Source of the DNA: an uncultured Dorea sp.
GTDB taxonomy: Bacteria > Bacillota > Clostridia > Lachnospirales > Lachnospiraceae
Length of the DNA stretch: 64,000 nt
Assembly: GCA_910584265.1 (NCBI GenBank)
Contig: CAJTZE010000010.1
Span: 6,855 to 70,854 of the forward strand
Direction: 5' to 3'
The notes under the pieces were generated by a model, which made no database searches, was not told the DNA's origin, and worked only from the letters and a program-made list of their open reading frames with translations. Of the stretch, positions 1 through 7,211 are shown in pieces. Positions within the stretch are counted from its first letter, which is position 1, and each line of letters starts with the position of its first letter. Made by a program: the position numbers and the translations under genes.

Positions 1-312
1 ACCTGCACTGGTCAAAACCAATGCATCAATTCTGTACCGTTCAAGCTGCCACCGGATAACCTCCTCTGCCTTATGGTATGATTCGCGCAGAAGAAGCTCT
101 CGCTTATAGCTCTGATAGAATTGTAATCTGCAGTCCTCAGAAATATCCTTTTCTATTCCCAAAGAGCCCAGATAGATTATATTGGTAATATTATGAAAGT
201 CGGATAGTTTTAAAATGTTTTCCCATCTCACGGCCCTTCTTGCTTTCTGGACCGGATTCTGATTCACTACAGCCGCAAGCAATATCAACATATACCTTAT
301 TTCATAATTAAT
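1..312 (-). CDS. Nucleotidyltransferase-like protein (NTP_transf_5 type), 5' part only
   Basis: Only the N-terminal ~100 residues lie in the window; the frame stays open to base 1, so the rest is off the left edge. The translation includes IIYLGSLGIEKDIS, LLLRESYHKAEEVI and WQLERYRIDALVLT, a style I associate with the uncharacterised nucleotidyltransferase family often found in Lachnospiraceae. The family is a guess from resemblance; the catalytic region is outside the window. The start is uncertain. The first ATG (291-289) has only a weak ribosome site, while a strong GGAGGGAGGG (328-319) lies 6 bases before an in-frame ATT at 312-310. There is no in-frame ATG, GTG or TTG between the upstream stop (333-331) and that ATG. 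It follows the FtsE-like gene by about 78 bases. Confidence 0.5.
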   Translation of the reverse strand, partial: MNYEIRYMLILLAAVVNQNPVQKARRAVRWENILKLSDFHNITNIIYLGSLGIEKDISEDCRLQFYQSYKRELLLRESYHKAEEVIRWQLERYRIDALVLTSAG

Positions 313-390
313 AGCAGTCCCTCCCTCCACCTATCTGTAAATCATACCTTTAATATATTATCGGATATTTCGCAGAAAAAATAACATTTT

Positions 391-1131
391 TTATCGATTT
401 CTTTTACCTTCCTGCAGAATTCTTCTTTCTTCGAATATATCTATCGCTTTTGAATTATATATTGAATGTTTATCATCTGCAACCAGCCTTCCTGCGACCA
501 GCGTAATACATCTGCGCTTCATAATCGTAACCAATTCTCTGGCATGGCTTGCCACCACGATTGTCATACCCTGATAATTCAATTCTGCAAGCAGCTGCAT
601 CAAATCCCACGCCGAATCCGGATCCAGATTCGCTGTAGGCTCGTCCGCGATCAGGATCTCCGGCCGTACCGATAATGCCCTCGCCAGAAGTATCCTTGCC
701 TGTTCTCCGCCAGAGAGCTCCAGCGGATACGCCTCATATTTATCCGTAAGTCCGACAAGTCCTAAAAGCCTCATGATCCTGGCATTCATATGCTTATCCG
801 CATTTCCTGTTGCCAGCATGGCAAATTCAATATTATCATATACGGAACGGTCATTTAGAAGGCCTACATTGGAAGATACGATTCCCAGTCTCCGGCGGTG
901 AGCCGAAATCCTGCTCCGCTTCATCGTATCAACCCGCCTTCCCTCAACTGTGATCATGCCTGAAGTCACTTCCTCCTGCTTCATGATCAAGTCAAGAAGC
1001 GTACTCTTTCCCGCACCGCTCTTTCCTATTATAAAAACAAATTCGCCCTTTTCAATCTCAAACGAAATGTCGTGTAATACTGCTTTTTTCCGGAATTTCT
1101 TTGTCACATGTTCTAAAATAATCTGTGCCAT
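391..1131 (-). CDS. FtsE-like ABC transporter ATPase, orphan
   Basis: An ATP-binding cassette protein of 246 residues, the usual length for FtsE/LolD-type subunits. Walker A is GKSGAGKST at 36-44, the signature LSGGE at 139-143, Walker B ILIADEPT at 159-166, and the switch histidine H196. The segment after the signature (ARALSVRPEILIADEPTANL) is FtsE-like. Two oddities stand out. The Q-loop position, FQD in FtsE, reads S86-S87-N88, so the usual glutamine is absent. No FtsX-like permease follows; the next gene is the partial nucleotidyltransferase-like gene. FtsE normally works with FtsX at the membrane to control cell-wall hydrolases. Whether this copy has a partner elsewhere cannot be seen. 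The divergent neighbour is a secreted peptidase-like protein. Confidence 0.75.
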   Translation of the reverse strand: MAQIILEHVTKKFRKKAVLHDISFEIEKGEFVFIIGKSGAGKSTLLDLIMKQEEVTSGMITVEGRRVDTMKRSRISAHRRRLGIVSSNVGLLNDRSVYDNIEFAMLATGNADKHMNARIMRLLGLVGLTDKYEAYPLELSGGEQARILLARALSVRPEILIADEPTANLDPDSAWDLMQLLAELNYQGMTIVVASHARELVTIMKRRCITLVAGRLVADDKHSIYNSKAIDIFEERRILQEGKRNR

Positions 1132-1212
1132 AATTTCCTTCCTTAATTTTTCTCAAATACTTCCGATATTCATATTATACGTTTATCAAAAATTAACGTT
1201 TTATTATATATT

Positions 1213-1238
1213 TTATTGGACGATCAGTAATCCAATAA
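1213..1238. promoter_or_regulatory. Inverted repeat in the divergent intergenic region
   Basis: TTATTGGA (1213-1220) and TCCAATAA (1231-1238) form perfect 8-base arms around a 10-base spacer, between the divergent FtsE-like and C39-like genes. A TATACT box (1245-1250) lies just downstream on the plus strand, so the dyad sits where an operator or a -35 region could be. No T-run follows it, so it is not an obvious terminator. Confidence 0.4.
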
Positions 1239-1298
1239 GCATACTATACTGTTTTAAATCAAAGCAGTCAATACAGATTCTTAAAACAGGGAGAAAAA

Positions 1299-2000
1299 AT
1301 GAAGAAGAAACTATTAGGCGGAGTCATAGCTCTTGCACTTCTGCTATGCACTCCTTTCTGCCGTCTGGACCTTGCTTCCGGTGTTCCAAAAGTACCTCTG
1401 GCGCTGCCAGAAGCCGCCCCTGATCCTGTGGAAGCTCCCGTTTTTTCGGATGGGATGTATACGCTTACCCTCACGAGCAGTGTAGGTCTTCTTACTTATT
1501 ATAATCAAAATGATATCCGGTGGGCAGATGCCCTCTACGGCGGACGGGATCCCATTGCAAGCTACGGCTGCGGTCCCACAGCCCTTGCCATGCTGGTCAC
1601 CAGCTTCACGAACCAAAACTACACTCCGGCTGATATGGCCGAATGGGCGGCTTCTAATAATTACTGGTCCGCCGGTTCCGGAACCAGACATAATTTCTTT
1701 CTGGAAGGCGCTTCTGCCTTTGGTTTTCAAGCTGTTTCCTTCCAGAATTTTACTGCCGAGGGAATCATTTCCGAATTAAAAAGCGGGCATGTACTGGTTG
1801 CCTTGATGGGACCGGGGCAGTTTACCTCCGTCGGTCATTTTATTATAATATATAATTATTGGTCCGGCACTCAGGTCAGCATCGCCGACCCGGCCAGTCT
1901 GGAACGCACTCAGATTCCATGGGATGTCCAGACTCTTATCAATGAACTTGCATATGGAGCAAATGGCGGCGGGCCGCTTTGGAGCATCTCGCCGAAATAA
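1299..2000 (+). CDS. Secreted C39-like cysteine peptidase domain protein
   Basis: A 233-residue protein with an N-terminal signal-like segment (basic MKKK, then hydrophobic residues 6-20), followed by one papain-like C39_2-type domain at about 62-233. The likely catalytic set is visible: Q70 in YYNQNDIRWA, C91 in YGCGPTALAM, H180 in VGHFIIIYNY and D197 in IADPAS. C39_2 proteins are secreted or lipoprotein cysteine peptidases, or bind peptides, with poorly known substrates. There is no lipobox that I trust and no transporter domain, so this is not a bacteriocin-processing ABC exporter. The ribosome site GGGAG lies 5 bases before ATG. It is a single gene followed by a bidirectional terminator. 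Confidence 0.75.
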   Translation: MKKKLLGGVIALALLLCTPFCRLDLASGVPKVPLALPEAAPDPVEAPVFSDGMYTLTLTSSVGLLTYYNQNDIRWADALYGGRDPIASYGCGPTALAMLVTSFTNQNYTPADMAEWAASNNYWSAGSGTRHNFFLEGASAFGFQAVSFQNFTAEGIISELKSGHVLVALMGPGQFTSVGHFIIIYNYWSGTQVSIADPASLERTQIPWDVQTLINELAYGANGGGPLWSISPK

Positions 2001-2035
2001 ACCATATATAATTACTGTATAATGGCCCAAATTTA

Positions 2036-2080
2036 AAAGAAGGATTTACAGCCGCAAGACCGCAAATCCTTCTTTATTTC
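2036..2080. terminator. Bidirectional rho-independent terminator
   Basis: AAAGAAGGATTT near 2036-2047 pairs with AAATCCTTCTTT at 2064-2075. T-rich sequence follows on the plus strand and TTTTAAATTT follows on the minus strand. It separates the plus-strand C39-like gene from the convergent end of the fliD operon. Confidence 0.75.
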
Positions 2081-2083
2081 TTT

Positions 2084-2497
2084 TTATTTCGCCGTCTGAT
2101 AATAGGAGTCCTTGCCTGCAAGCTTCTGATTAATAGCCTTATCTATGTCAATTGTCCGGTTCAGCAGCTGCACCGTCTGACTGCTGAGTTCCAGAATCTT
2201 TTTGGCTTCAAAGCAATCCGGCTGATATTTGTTCTCTCCTGCAAGCCATCCTCTAAGCTCCGCCTGCTCTCCAGGTTCCGCCGATTGAAGAAGCATACGA
2301 ATCTCCGTCTTCGTTTCAATGGTACGCTCCATCTCATCCTGACGCATCTTTATAAGCAGCTGCGCCGATTCCTGATCATTTCGGGACAATGCATCTCCCA
2401 AATCTTTTGTCAGACGTTCAATCTCAACCATTCTGACATAATTTCTTTGGACACGTCTTAATATCTCCGACAGAAGTTCCTCTTTTCTACTATCCAT
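2084..2497 (-). CDS. FliT/FlgN-like small flagellar protein
   Basis: A 137-residue, highly charged, mostly helical protein with no membrane segment or signal peptide. It is the last gene after fliD and fliS, with a 13-base gap and a strong AGGAGGGG ribosome site. Position and helical character suggest an export chaperone of the FliT or FlgN type, which holds hook-associated proteins such as FliD before export. No diagnostic motif is visible, so the assignment rests on gene context. An unrelated flagellar accessory protein is possible. Confidence 0.5.
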   Translation of the reverse strand: MDSRKEELLSEILRRVQRNYVRMVEIERLTKDLGDALSRNDQESAQLLIKMRQDEMERTIETKTEIRMLLQSAEPGEQAELRGWLAGENKYQPDCFEAKKILELSSQTVQLLNRTIDIDKAINQKLAGKDSYYQTAK

Positions 2498-2510
2498 ACA
2501 CCCCTCCTGT

Positions 2511-2882
2511 CTATACAGACGCCGTCTTGCTTGCTTCCCTGAACGCGTCTCTCAGTTCCGCTACAAGCGGCTTTAATTCCTGGATTACAGCGCTGTTCCT
2601 TCCAGCCTGCAGCCTGCTAAGCTCATAAAGAAAAAATTCATACATTCTCCGAAGTTCATAGCTAATCTCATATTCCATATTCAAGGTCTGATCCAGATAA
2701 TGTACGATATCCTTAGATCTTTGAACCGACTTATCAAAGGACTCATAATTCTCGTCGTTCAGTGCCAGCTGTGCCCTGGTAAGGCGTTTGATCAGCTCGT
2801 CATAGAGAAGCAGAAGCATCTCTCCATGAGTCATTGTGTTTACAGACTGCATTTTATACTGTTCATATCCATTTTGATACAT
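2511..2882 (-). CDS. fliS: Flagellin export chaperone FliS
   Basis: FliS binds the C-terminal part of flagellin in the cytoplasm, keeps it from polymerising early and escorts it to the export gate. The N-terminus has the family pattern: MYQNGYEQYK, then VNTMTHGEMLLLLYDELIKR, followed by a four-helix bundle. I start it at ATG 2882 (123 residues) because a GGAGAAGGGAAGAG ribosome site lies directly upstream. A longer frame from a TTG at 2918 would overlap the end of fliD and has no such support. It follows fliD by 19 bases and is probably co-transcribed with it. Confidence 0.9.
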   Translation of the reverse strand: MYQNGYEQYKMQSVNTMTHGEMLLLLYDELIKRLTRAQLALNDENYESFDKSVQRSKDIVHYLDQTLNMEYEISYELRRMYEFFLYELSRLQAGRNSAVIQELKPLVAELRDAFREASKTASV

Positions 2883-2901
2883 ATCTCTTCCCTTCTCCAG
2901 T

Positions 2902-5361
2902 TTAGTAGCTTCCGCCAATCTGAGACAAATAATTACTCTGACTATTCATCTGTGAAATTAATGTCTCAAGGCTTGTAAACTGCTTAATATAGCGGTCTCT
3001 TTCTGACTCTAACCTTGCCTGCAGCTTCGTAATTATCTTGTCAATCTCAGCAATCTCTTTATACATAAAGTTCTCTGTAAGACTGAGCGCCGAACTCTCT
3101 GTTCCTGCCTTGCGGACAAGGATACCCTTTGTTTCCCACGAACCCATAGTCTTAGCATACTTATCCATTACATTCTGAAGAGTTGTCGCAAGACCGTAAT
3201 TAGTATTCCCTCTTTCATCTACAGATCCTTTGTCTGTAAACAGCTTCTCTACTGCTTCCGGATCGCTCTCAAGCGCCGCACGGAACTTGCTCTCATCAAA
3301 TACAAGCTTTCCGCCATCTGAGTATGAACTCGAAGTGCTGATTCCAGCATTCTCCAATGCCTGAGAATAGCCTGCGCTGATGATAAACCGAAGGTCGGTA
3401 CTCAGCGTTCTTAAATCGCTGTCTCCAAAGAGCAGGCCTGCCTTCGCCTTCTCCTCATACAGCTTAATCTCATCCTCTGACAGTTCCTTCTTCTGCTCGC
3501 TGGTAAGCGGTGTATAATCACGATCCGGCTTTGTTGTCAGCTCCTTGTTAACAAGTTCGATGATTGCATTATACTCCTCCACCATAGTTTTCACTGCGTC
3601 CACGATGGAATCTGTATTTACCTGCGCATTGATTCCAACTGCCTCGGCTGTTGGATCAAGTTCATCGGTCACATTGCCGTCCGCATCCTTTAAGTAACCA
3701 AATTCACCCTTTACACTAATTGTAAGACCGTCCAATTCAAAGGAATTGGAACCCCTCTTCAATGTAACCGCCTCATCTGATCCTGCATATTTTACCGTAA
3801 CGATGGCATCCTGTCCTTTTGCTACTTCCGCGGTTGATGTACCTGCTCCGAAAATAGCATCCAATAAATTGGCGCTATCGCCTGTATTCCCGCTAAAATC
3901 AATCCTGCCGCTGGCTCCCTCGTCTGTAGCAGTAAAGACAAACTTATCTGCCGCCTGCTGATAGCTGACCTTCACGCCTGCATCAGAATCATTGATCTTA
4001 TCCATCAGCGTATAGACCGTATCCTTATTCGTAACCTCTATATCTACGCCGTTAATCTTGATCGTTGTCCCCCTCGCATCCAAATTGATACCGCTCAATC
4101 CGGACTCTGCAAGAACCTCATTCAAATTCAAACGGTTTGACTCCCCATACGCTATATTCAGCGCGCCGTTCTTACCCACAAGATCAGCGCTTCCTGTTGT
4201 AAGCGTAAGCGTTGAGGTCGGATCTTCACTGCCAGTAGTCGGATCCATCGTCTTAAAACTGAGCTTATCATTATTATCACCTGTAAGTTTTACTTCGATC
4301 CGGTCTCTTCCAAATGCTTTGTTCAGTTCTGTCTGAAGAGAACTTCTCAGATTTTCCAGCACATTAACATTGCCGCTCTCATCTGCTTTGTTCAGTTCAG
4401 CCTGACTCGGTACCTTTATGCTTACAGCTTTCCCATTATAATTAAAAGTCAGCTCTTTCCCGGCAATCTTTTCTGCAAAGGAAACCTGCCGCTCCAAATC
4501 ATTGACCTGATTGTCGCCCGTTACACCGTCCTTTGTGATTTTGATCGCAGCTTCATCATCTGATGATTCCGGTTCTTTGAAGCCTAAATAGCTTAATGCA
4601 TTGCCTCCGGTTATCTGGCATTTATTTCCATCATTATCCGTGTTAGTAAAAGTGATCTTTCCACCTTTTCCATCTGCATCCATTCCTTCAGCGCTTACTT
4701 TGATGACGTCAGCAAATGTTTTTCCGCTGCCAAGCTCCTCTTTTGCCAGAAGCTTGTTGATAGACTTTGCAATCTCTTCTGCCGAATTATAACTCAGCTT
4801 TTCAATTTCCCCATCTTCATTCTTAATGGTCGAAGATAAAATAATGGACGCAGAGGTATTGCCATACTGGACGGATATCTTCTTTCCTACCAGATTCTCA
4901 ACCGTCGTATCGCTGGTATCAATTGAGCCAGTCTCCAAAGCCTTGGTAGATACCCCTGCCTGAGAACTGTACTGCGCCTGCTTTGCAAGCTGCTTTACGC
5001 CCATGATCTGAATGGAATTAGAAGAACTTGCCGTTCCTGAAACAGAAACAAATTTGCTATTTGCACCTGTTGTCGTAATGTTGGATCTTCCCCATAACAC
5101 AGAGCTGAACAAGTTCGTGCTTGAACCCCAGGATGATGTATACTTATTTGCAAATTTAACCATCATGTCCGTAATACTCCGAACTGCGGTCTGCTTCCAT
5201 TCCAACTGCTGTTTCTTCTGCTGCTGTGCAGTAATCTTACTGGTGGTCCCATAGGTCATGCCTTCAATCAGGGAATCTCTGTCCAGTCCGCTGGCTAATC
5301 CGCCGTAGCCTCTGATATTGCTGGTTGTCGAGGTGCTCAAACTGCCTATTGTTGTTGACAT
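2902..5361 (-). CDS. fliD: Flagellar filament cap protein FliD (HAP2), large form
   Basis: The cap protein sits at the filament tip and promotes flagellin assembly. The conserved N-terminal block (RGYGGLASGLDRDSLIEGMT) and the C-terminal coiled coil (about 770-819, ending LISQMNSQSNYLSQIGGSY) mark the ends of FliD. The start is ATG 5361, preceded by AAAGGAGAG; an upstream in-frame extension of 20 residues lacks a ribosome site. At 819 residues it is larger than many FliD proteins, and the extra length lies in the exposed middle domains, which contain Gly/Asp/Thr-rich stretches. It is the first gene of a fliD-fliS-chaperone set with a SigD-like -10 element about 130 bases upstream. Confidence 0.92.
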   Translation of the reverse strand: MSTTIGSLSTSTTSNIRGYGGLASGLDRDSLIEGMTYGTTSKITAQQQKKQQLEWKQTAVRSITDMMVKFANKYTSSWGSSTNLFSSVLWGRSNITTTGANSKFVSVSGTASSSNSIQIMGVKQLAKQAQYSSQAGVSTKALETGSIDTSDTTVENLVGKKISVQYGNTSASIILSSTIKNEDGEIEKLSYNSAEEIAKSINKLLAKEELGSGKTFADVIKVSAEGMDADGKGGKITFTNTDNDGNKCQITGGNALSYLGFKEPESSDDEAAIKITKDGVTGDNQVNDLERQVSFAEKIAGKELTFNYNGKAVSIKVPSQAELNKADESGNVNVLENLRSSLQTELNKAFGRDRIEVKLTGDNNDKLSFKTMDPTTGSEDPTSTLTLTTGSADLVGKNGALNIAYGESNRLNLNEVLAESGLSGINLDARGTTIKINGVDIEVTNKDTVYTLMDKINDSDAGVKVSYQQAADKFVFTATDEGASGRIDFSGNTGDSANLLDAIFGAGTSTAEVAKGQDAIVTVKYAGSDEAVTLKRGSNSFELDGLTISVKGEFGYLKDADGNVTDELDPTAEAVGINAQVNTDSIVDAVKTMVEEYNAIIELVNKELTTKPDRDYTPLTSEQKKELSEDEIKLYEEKAKAGLLFGDSDLRTLSTDLRFIISAGYSQALENAGISTSSSYSDGGKLVFDESKFRAALESDPEAVEKLFTDKGSVDERGNTNYGLATTLQNVMDKYAKTMGSWETKGILVRKAGTESSALSLTENFMYKEIAEIDKIITKLQARLESERDRYIKQFTSLETLISQMNSQSNYLSQIGGSY

Positions 5362-5490
5362 ATCAATCTCTCCTTTTTTATTAGTATTCTGCGGCCCAGC
5401 TATTATAATCCCCTCCTGCACCTTATGTACTACACACTTCGGGTGCTGTTTCGCCGCGTTTTTACAAATTAAAATTTATCCTGTACTTAT

Positions 5491-5513
5491 TTATCGGCAT
5501 ATAGTATACTTTA
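5491..5513 (-). promoter_or_regulatory. SigD-like promoter of the fliD operon
   Basis: On the minus strand GCCGATAA (5498-5491) is an exact match to the SigD/FliA -10 consensus. A TAAA box (5513-5510) lies upstream, but the spacer is 11 bases instead of about 15, so the -35 match is imperfect. The site lies between divergent fliD and parA and overlaps a possible plus-strand TATACT box (5505-5510). Confidence 0.5.
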
Positions 5514-5557
5514 AATAATAGTTAAATCGAGTTTTAATTATGAATGGAGGAATTATT

Positions 5558-6340
5558 TTGGCTACTATTATCGCGCTTACCAACCAGAAAGGCGGCGTAG
5601 GCAAGACCACTACATCCAGCGCCCTGGCGGCCGGACTGGTCTCATTTTATAATAAAAAGGTATTAGCAATTGATTTAGATCCCCAGGGCAGCCTGGGGTT
5701 CAGTCTTGGACTTGATATTGAGGACTGCAAGACCATCCATGATGTAATGACCGGACAGGTTCCGATTCAGTCGGCAATTCAGATGACAGATTATTGTGAT
5801 GTCATCACTTCCAATATTCTGCTGAGCAGCGCAGAACTTGATTTCACATCCTCTGACCGGCAGCTTCTATTAAAGAACGCACTAACACCTGTTATGGACA
5901 ATTATGATTATATTATTATTGACACTCCGCCCGCGCTGAACATTCTTACGGTAAACGCATATGCGGCAGCTGATCATCTTATTATTCCTATGGCACCTGA
6001 GATTTTGAGCCTTTTGGGCGTAACACAGCTCATGGATACCATCAGCTCTGTCCGCGAAAGCGTGAACCCCAACCTGAATGTCCTGGGGATCATCCTCACC
6101 AAATTCAACAAGCGTACTCTGCTTGCAAGAGAGGTGAAGGAACTGGCAGAGAATGTTGCTTCACAGACCGGAACCCGTGTATTTAATACGCAGATCCGGA
6201 CAAGCGTTACTGTTGCCGAAGCGCCTGCTCACGGTCTCAGTATTTTTGATCATTCTCCTTCCGGCAAACCTACCGAGGACTATAAGAATTTTGTGAAAGA
6301 AGTAATAAATATGACCTTAAACAAATCAGCAGGGAGGTAA
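5558..6340 (+). CDS. ParA/Soj-family ATPase
   Basis: A 260-residue deviant Walker A ATPase with KGGVGKTT near residues 11-18, Walker A' DLDPQGSLGFSLG, and Walker B YIIIDTPPALNILT. These proteins form ATP-dependent dimers on DNA or membranes and position plasmids, chromosomes, chemoreceptor arrays or flagella. I choose a TTG start at 5558 with GGAGG 7 bases upstream; an ATG at 5540 would put that ribosome site inside the gene. The partner gene starts 5 bases after its stop. No ParB follows, so a classical partition pair is unlikely. It lacks the features I would expect of FlhG, although its setting in a flagellar region makes a polar or array-positioning role conceivable. Confidence 0.85.
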   Translation: MATIIALTNQKGGVGKTTTSSALAAGLVSFYNKKVLAIDLDPQGSLGFSLGLDIEDCKTIHDVMTGQVPIQSAIQMTDYCDVITSNILLSSAELDFTSSDRQLLLKNALTPVMDNYDYIIIDTPPALNILTVNAYAAADHLIIPMAPEILSLLGVTQLMDTISSVRESVNPNLNVLGIILTKFNKRTLLAREVKELAENVASQTGTRVFNTQIRTSVTVAEAPAHGLSIFDHSPSGKPTEDYKNFVKEVINMTLNKSAGR

Positions 6341-6345
6341 CAGTA

Positions 6346-7140
6346 ATGGCCAGAAAAAGCAACAAAACAGCTCATGTATTGAATCTCATAGCTGGACATG
6401 ATGCTGCAAAGGATACTACAGAAGCTACAGATAATACAGAGTCACCAAATGCGAATGTTTCTTCGGAAACGGAAAAGACGGCAGATGCCGCGCAGACCGC
6501 CGCAAGCGCCGCGGCACAGGGTATTTCCGTAATTGATACGACAGAGGATGATCCCGTTGCAGATTTAATCCAGCAGAAGTTGTCCAATGAATTTCAAGCA
6601 CAGGATGAACAACAGAAACCCGAAGAAGCAGGGACCGCTCCAGAGACAGCTCCTCGATCAGAATCGGCTTCTAAGCCGGAGGCCGCTCCCACTGTAGAGG
6701 ATACTCCTGTATCGGAATCCACTCCTGCCGCAGAGGAGGCTCCCGCTTCAGAACCGGAAGCCGCCCCCGCGGCAAAAGCAACTCCTCTGCCAGACCATAC
6801 TACGGTGCCGGAGCATGCTCCTCAACAGGAACCATCTGTCACGGTAGAGGACACGCCTCAGCCGGAACCGGAACCGGATTTTGTCAGATTAAATATAATG
6901 GAGGAAATCGTAAAGGATAAGATCATCTATTTTATGCGTCAGTTTGATGTATGCACCTGTGACCGGTGCGTAAATGACACGATTGCTCTTGTTCTGAACG
7001 GAGTTCTGCCAAAGTATATTGTAACTACACCGGCAGCTGTTGACCCGCTTCTAAGTTATTACACGAATAGGCTGATTTCTGATGTAACGGTTGAGGCTAC
7101 CAAGGCATGTATGATCGTAAAAGAAAATCCAAGACATTAA
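6346..7140 (+). CDS. ComFB-domain protein with Pro/Glu/Ala-rich linker
   Basis: A 264-residue protein in three parts: a short basic N-terminus (MARKSNKTAHVLNLIAGHDA), a long low-complexity acidic Pro/Ala/Thr linker (about 88-178) and a C-terminal ComFB-like domain (181-262). The last holds the Cys cluster C203-x-C205-xx-C208 in VCTCDRCVNDTIALVLNG, followed by LPKYIVTTPA. ComFB is named from a Bacillus competence operon; some family members have more recently been reported as cyclic-dinucleotide receptors in cyanobacteria. It follows parA by 5 bases with a GGGAGG ribosome site, so the two are probably one unit. I infer that it may be the cargo or regulator of the ParA protein. A terminator follows. 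Confidence 0.75.
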   Translation: MARKSNKTAHVLNLIAGHDAAKDTTEATDNTESPNANVSSETEKTADAAQTAASAAAQGISVIDTTEDDPVADLIQQKLSNEFQAQDEQQKPEEAGTAPETAPRSESASKPEAAPTVEDTPVSESTPAAEEAPASEPEAAPAAKATPLPDHTTVPEHAPQQEPSVTVEDTPQPEPEPDFVRLNIMEEIVKDKIIYFMRQFDVCTCDRCVNDTIALVLNGVLPKYIVTTPAAVDPLLSYYTNRLISDVTVEATKACMIVKENPRH

Positions 7141-7161
7141 TTTTTTATATTTTAATCCTAT

Positions 7162-7195
7162 AAAAATTGAGAGCCTCAACCGGCTCTCAATTTTT
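7162..7195. terminator. Bidirectional terminator, 14-base perfect stem
   Basis: Arms 7162-7175 and 7182-7195 are perfect complements around the loop TCAACC, and each end is flanked by A/T runs. It ends the plus-strand parA-comFB unit and the minus-strand chemoreceptor operon that converges on it. Confidence 0.88.
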
Positions 7196-7211
7196 ATTCA
7201 CTGCATTTACG

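Noticed and set aside
950..1423. Plus-strand open frame overlapping the FtsE-like gene
   Set aside because: It is in the shadow of an ABC ATPase with intact motifs and has no ribosome site or recognisable content.
5540..5557. ATG at 5540 as start of parA
   Set aside because: It would place the strong GGAGG inside the gene; TTG at 5558 is spaced correctly and matches the usual ParA N-terminus.
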